A DNA stretch of 64,000 bases. Source: Sporobolomyces roseus (lineage: Eukaryota; Basidiomycota; Microbotryomycetes; Sporidiobolales; Sporidiobolaceae). Made by a program: the position numbers and the translations under genes. The stretch lies in the NCBI GenBank assembly GCA_016617785.1, contig JADILM010000003.1, forward strand, positions 1,178,001 to 1,242,000, written 5' to 3'. Positions 59,392 through 64,000 of the stretch are shown here, piece by piece. The notes beneath the pieces are model-generated. The model did no database searches, had not been told where the DNA came from, and saw only the letters and a program-made list of their open reading frames with translations. Positions within the stretch are counted from its first letter, which is position 1, and every line of letters begins with the position of its first letter.

Positions 59392-60833
59392 TCAGCGAGC
59401 AGAGTCAGGGAGCGAGCGAAGACAGAAGAGAGCAAGAGAGTAACGAACCCTCGACTCGTTGGAACTGTCGACACAAGCTAGTCAGCTCTCTCCTGACTCG
59501 AGACAAAGAGGGGAACGTACTGAACCATTCCCACCAGTTCCTGCCCATCAATAGTCTCCAATTCTCCCTCGTTCCGAAATCAAACAGCGGCGCATCGGGT
59601 TCGACTAGAACTATAGCTCCTCCTTCTTTCGTTTCCGGTAGAGGGATCCACAGTCTCAAGCGAGCATCGTATTGAGGAGAATTTGAGGGAGAGGTGATCG
59701 ATTCGAGTTGTTGACGACGATACCGACGTGCTCGTTCGACTTGAACTGACGATTGACCTTTCCTAACATTGAGATACGTTGCGAGTAGCACTAATAAGCG
59801 AGAGAACAGGACATGCGTAAGTTTTGTTCTCGACACGATCTCGAACTGATAGAGCGTACTCCCTAAACCGATAGCATCGATAAGAGTAGCGAAAGCGACA
59901 ATAGCCAGAGTAGATAATGTTGGCGTGGCGAGACTAGGCCAGTTCGATACGTCGTAGGCGTAGGTGATTCCATTCTTGACGAAAGTTTCGACTCGATGTC
60001 CCGGTACGAGGAACGGTCGATGTTGCGCGAGCGTCGGATACCGAATGTATCCAAGTACGAGTCCTCCAGCATATCTCCAAACTGGTCCTCCAGCCCAACT
60101 GTACCACCTCTTCCACCATCCTTCACTCATTTCCTTCGTTTCCCATGTGATCGCTATCACTTCTTTGAATGCTCGTAGTTGTAGAGGGGCGAGAGGTACT
60201 AGGGCGACACTGAGTAAGAGGATGGCGTAGAAGATGAATTGGAGGAAAGGTTTGAAGGTTGATGAAGTTGAGACGCAATTGTCCATGAACGAGCAGTGGT
60301 GGTCGAATCCAGGTTGACAAATGCCACAATCTCGACAGTGTCTCGTACGGATTGAAAGGTAGGAAGACCGGCAGGAGTCTTGAGAGCATGTTAACGGCTC
60401 TCCTCGTATATCGCAAGCGAAGACCTGCATTCTTGCTAATATCGTCAGCTGAGCTTGTTCGAATATAGGAAAACAATATGTCAACGTACGACTCGTTTTT
60501 GTTGTACCTCGATGGGGATAGCTAGAGCATTCGACGGGGACTGAGAGTGAAAGTACACGAGCGAGTACGAGATTGCGACGAGGGCGAGAAAGAAGTTGAC
60601 CCAAGCAATGTAGGCGAAAGATAGCACTGGGCTATAAGATCTGATCAGGGGATCTTGTAAGATCCGATATCGTCAGCTCGAGCAAGGGAAAGCGACTGGA
60701 TGAACTCACAGACTTCGAACAAGACTAACCGGTAGCCACAGTAACCGAACCAAACGAGAAGGGACGGAATAATCTTGCCTAGCCAGAAGTTTGGCCGTTT
60801 CCATCGACGAGGACGAGTGGTCGAGGCTGTCAT
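59392..60833 (-). CDS. DHHC palmitoyltransferase (PFA5-like)
   Basis: Protein S-acyltransferase. MTASTTRPRRWKRPNFWLGK at ATG 60833 opens on a first TM helix; LSFAYIAWVNFFLALVAISY is the second. The catalytic cysteine-rich domain reads RTRHCRDCGICQPGFDHHCS followed by FMDNCVS, with an intact DHHC. TM helices follow at FLQFIFYAILLLSVALVPLA and LSTLAIVAFATLIDAIGLG. The C-terminal cytosolic part is YDARLRLWIPLPETKEGGAI to RENWRLLMGRNWWEWF. A last intron near 59475-59521 would end the protein at 59392; without splicing it ends at 59405, so the final residues are uncertain. About four introns. Confidence 0.87.
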
Positions 60834-61310
60834 CCTATCTTGACGAGGGGTAGAGTTCAAAACGACGACTCGGAGTGAGGAACTGCGTGAACCACGAGAG
60901 ATGGGTCAGCTTGCAGGCGCAAGGGGGCACAGAAATACTTCTACACACCGCTAGGCTATGATTGAACTCCTCCTTGACTGGGCCAGGGCAGTGAGGTGGA
61001 GTTTGAGATGAGGTTCGTTGAGTGAAGCCGAGGAGAGTGACTACTGGACTAGGTGATCTACGACCGATCTCGTTCGTTTATGTAGGCTTCTTGCTACTGG
61101 TTGAGAGGTATTCTAGTCGACTGGAGCGAGGTGGGAGGTTGAGTGAGAGTCAGAAAGTGAGATGCATCTCTCTCGCTCCCTCGTCTCTCTCCTTTGTTCC
61201 TTACCATCCACAAACGATCACAAAGCATCTCTCATTTAGGATTCAGCAAGCCTCATAAGAACTAAGCGAAACCAGCTGAATTCCATCCCCCCACTTTCAT
61301 CTCCTCCCTG
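60834..61310. other. Intergenic region between DHHC and glyoxalase-fold genes
   Basis: 477 bp between divergent starts; short open frames only, nothing recognisable. Confidence 0.35.
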
Positions 61311-61812
61311 ATGGCTTCTTCTCTACCCAAGATCAAGCAAGTGCTAGAGCTGTGTCTCTGTGAGCCACTCTCGCTAATGCAGATCAGAATGAGCTGACTG
61401 TTTCTAAACAGATGCCAGGTCTTTACCGAAATCTGTCGAATTCTATTCCAACGTCCTCCGTCTAACTCCTTCCCTTTCGACTCCACGACTCGCCGTCTTT
61501 CCCCTCGCCCAAACTACTTTGATGCTCTTCCAACGAGGTGAAACGATATCGGATAATGCTCTGAACGGAGGAATAATTCCTGGACATGGATTGAGTTCCG
61601 AGGACGACAAAGTCAAGTTGAAGACTCATTTCGCCTTGAGCGTCGAGAAGAGAGAGGATGTCGACTTGTGGGAGAAGGAGTTGAGGGAGAAGGGAGTCGA
61701 GATTATGGGCAAAGTCGATGATTGGCCGGGAGGAGGGAAGAGCGTGTATTTCGCTGATCCTGATGGGAACGTAGGCGAGCTGGCGTCGAAGGGAATCTGG
61801 CCTCATTACTGA
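61311..61812 (+). CDS. VOC/glyoxalase-fold protein
   Basis: Two exons (61311-61359, then from 61412) encode MASSLPKIKQVLELCLYARS and LPKSVEFYSNVLRLTPSLST, TTLMLFQRGETISD, HFALSVEKREDVDLWEKELR and SVYFADPDGNVGELASKGIW. This is a single-repeat vicinal-oxygen-chelate domain (beta-alpha-beta-beta-beta) with a conserved DPDGN motif. Homologues are annotated glyoxalase or bleomycin-resistance dioxygenase; enzyme role is not known. Ends WPHY at TGA 61810-61812. Confidence 0.85.
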
Positions 61813-61841
61813 ACGAGTCACCTTAGAGGGAGGATGGGGTC

Positions 61842-64000
61842 TCAGCGTAATCCGAATCCTTCGCTGTAATCATACGGCATTGTCAGTCTCTGCGTGTAGA
61901 GGAGACTGAGAGAAAGAGACTAGCTCACCTCTCTTCGATTGCCTTCGTCAACAGCTTCTCCAGTTTTTCTCTACCCTTGTAATTCCATAATCCAAGTTCG
62001 TTGAAACAAGTGTGACTAATCGGTAGTCGATCCGAATCTTGTCGTCCCAAACAAGTGATCTTGATCGAGAGTGAAGTGATACCGGTCGAAGGGAGTCGAT
62101 CAGAGGAAGTGATAAAGTGTAAAAGCTGTCTTTGCTGTTTCGCCGAGAGCGACCATTCGAAAATCGACCAAAAGTTCCTACGCTCACAAAGAACAAACTC
62201 TTAATTAAGCTTCTGTGAGACGGGCATTGAGAGATGAGAAGGGGACGTACTGAATGACCTCGTCGTATTCCGGGTCGAAACCGTGGTAGCTCGTAATCGA
62301 CTTGAACAGTTCAACGTCGAATTTGATCCCTTCGTCACTCTTACTCCCTCTAACGATCAATTCCAGCTCTTCTCCCTTCAACAACGAGAGAGCGTTTCCA
62401 CTGCAGACTTGTTTGAACCCAGCAGAGAACGCTGAGAACTGCGTCGAGATCGAGGTGTCGAGAATGAAAGTGAGGAGTAGGGAAACGTATTCTGAGCTCA
62501 AAGAGGAAAAGGTCAGCATGTGATGATCAATGAGCTGACCAGACAGTACAGAGCTCACCTTGTCTGTTCTCGCTGTTGACCGTCATCTCTTTCCCTCCTT
62601 CACACAGCTCCACCTCGACGATTTCTCCCCATGCCTCATAAGTCCCAACAAAGTTCAATGAGAACACCTCCTCTACATCATCTTCTGTGTAGTCGAGGAG
62701 TTGCTGTAATCCTCGAGCGAATGAAGGTCGGAACTCTCGTAGATCCGAGAGAGTGTACCCGGAATCTGCACCCGAAGTTGAGGTTGGAAATTCTCCCATG
62801 AGTTTCTTGTAGGTGACCTGAATCAGAAGACTTCTTCGCATCAGTCGTCGTCCTACGAAACGAGAGAAGCGCTTGAACCTTCCGACTCACAAGAGGTAAA
62901 GGAATATCAAGAGTATCGCAATGATAACAAGCTAATCCGACAACAGCTCCCAACAACCAGTAATCTTCCTCTTCTACCATCCCGACACTTCCAGGGTTGA
63001 ACCAACAGAGTTGCGAGTCTGGGTCGGCAGGAGTGAACATTCCGAACGAGGGCGAGAAGAGCGAGCGGCACAAGAGGAGGAACCACTCTTTCCGTAGACC
63101 GCCTGAGGAATGAGAGCACGTCAGGAAGTCATCAATCAAAGAGAGTCAGAGTTCCGGACGAACCAGCATCGATTCCTTCTTCGTCTTCAAACATGATTCG
63201 TAAGGATTTCCTCAAGTTTGAGCGATTCGATGAGATCTGTTCGCACCGGGTTTCGAGATCAGCATAGAACCTCTTCAAGTGACATCGGAAAGATGCGAAC
63301 CTGGTGTAGAGAGTCCTCGACCAATCGATTCCGTCGAACGTTCAGCACTAAAAGAGGTAACCCTTCCTCCGTTTCGTACCCTGTCGAGGTCGACGTTCGA
63401 TAAGCTGCTGCAGTCGCATTCATCTGTGAGTGCGATCTCCAAGACTGATTAGGTCAAGCAATGGAATATCAGATCAATCAAGAATTTCGCTCACGATTTG
63501 ACGTTGATTATCAAACTCCAACAATCGATTCTTGATTCCCAAACTCAACAAGAACGGATATTGACAAAAGCTGAACTGCCTGTGAGTCTCCGTCCTTGTC
63601 TTCAGCTCTGCGTAATTCGGACTGAGTAAAGGAGAAGGAAACTCACGAATCGCCTTCTTCCCACGTTAAGAAATCCTCTATCCACTCTTCTTCATGCAAC
63701 CCATCGATCAAACTAACGTACCAACTACTCAGCTCTACCTTCTCTCGATGCTTTTCACTCGCGTTTCGAGCAGCCAAGAATAAGCTCGCGATTTTTGCGG
63801 AGGAGCGGACTTGCCAGGAGGTTGTATAGTGTTTAGAGGAAGAGAGGAGGGAGGAGAGAGTGAGTGACAAGTAGGAACAGATTGATTCGATCTTGGAGAG
63901 GAGACGGGAGGAGGGATAGGAGGGCGAAGAGAGGTAGGTAACGAGGTGATGATGTTGAGTATTGGGAAGATTCGAGAGCCTGTGAGGCAACGGCGCGATC
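61842..64000 (-). CDS. HECT E3 ubiquitin ligase (HUL4/UBE3A-like), 5' truncated by window edge
   Basis: Frame enters at the right edge. Visible parts: an N-terminal helical region (63990-63660, WQVRSSAKIASLFLAARNAS), then FCQYPFLLSLGIKNRLLEFD and the start of the HECT domain, GGLRKEWFLLLCRSLFSPSF, LCWFNPGSVGMVEEEDYWLL. FARGLQQLLDYTEDDVEEVF and ENRQEYVSLLLTFILDTSI follow, and NFWSIFEWSLSAKQQRQLLH leads to ISHTCFNELGLWNYKGREKL. The catalytic Cys codon is 62006-62008. EGFGLR ends the protein, like UBE3A/Hul4 (EGFGL). About seven introns in the window. Stop at 61842-61844; the start lies outside the window. Confidence 0.88.

Overview
This window is nuclear DNA from a basidiomycetous fungus, probably a yeast-like lineage. 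The signs are genes split by many short introns (mostly about 50-80 nt, GT-AG), basidiomycete-type families such as a DUF6533 pair, and compact, often divergent gene spacing. I cannot fix the genus. There is no CRISPR array, prokaryotic operon or recognisable transposon, and I found no convincing tRNA. Exon junctions were inferred by hand from splice signals and protein continuity. Both window edges cut a gene.

Layout. 1-3967 (-): ABCC transporter, 3' end off the window. 4186-4673 (+): DPH3. 5780-12204 (+): giant GHKL-ATPase/DUF3684 protein with a CUE-like segment and a C-terminal HELAH motif. 12548-13847 (+): stand-alone PARP-type zinc finger with a histone-H1-like tail. 14015-16844 (-): multidomain RNA-repair protein (2H phosphoesterase, phosphatase, kinase, RNA ligase) whose frame carries two in-frame stops. 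17153-19245 (-): seven-helix membrane protein, divergent from an alpha-arrestin with three PPxY motifs (19710-21755, +). 22250-24790 (-): VPS52, divergent from SSL2/XPB (24893-28517, +). 28938-31421 (+): Ibd2-like protein. 31896-33076 (+): GFA/CENP-V-domain protein. 33564-37034 (+): SPT7-like SAGA subunit. 37162-40956 (-): USO1/p115, divergent from a 2OG-Fe(II) oxygenase (41080-41976, +).

42156-43655 (-) and 43922-45920 (+): maleylacetate reductase and hydroxyquinol 1,2-dioxygenase share one promoter; together they take hydroxyquinol to 3-oxoadipate. Then come a small mitochondrial-looking protein (46083-46691, -), a myristoylated SVIP-like p97-binding protein (47164-47694, +), a Faf1/DUF4602-like ribosome-biogenesis factor (47795-49299, -), an aromatic/2-aminoadipate aminotransferase (49386-51406, +), histidinol-phosphatase (51483-52586, -) and APN2 (52982-55464, +). 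55929-59307 holds two tandem DUF6533 membrane proteins with an orphan copy of their last exon between them. A DHHC palmitoyltransferase (59392-60833, -), a glyoxalase-fold protein (61311-61812, +) and the C-terminal part of a HUL4/UBE3A-type HECT ligase (61842-64000, -) close the window.

Most genes are housekeeping. The most unusual loci are the interrupted RNA-repair gene, the GHKL/HELAH giant, the 7TM/arrestin divergent pair, the hydroxyquinol pair and the DUF6533 locus with its GC-AG intron and orphan terminal exon.
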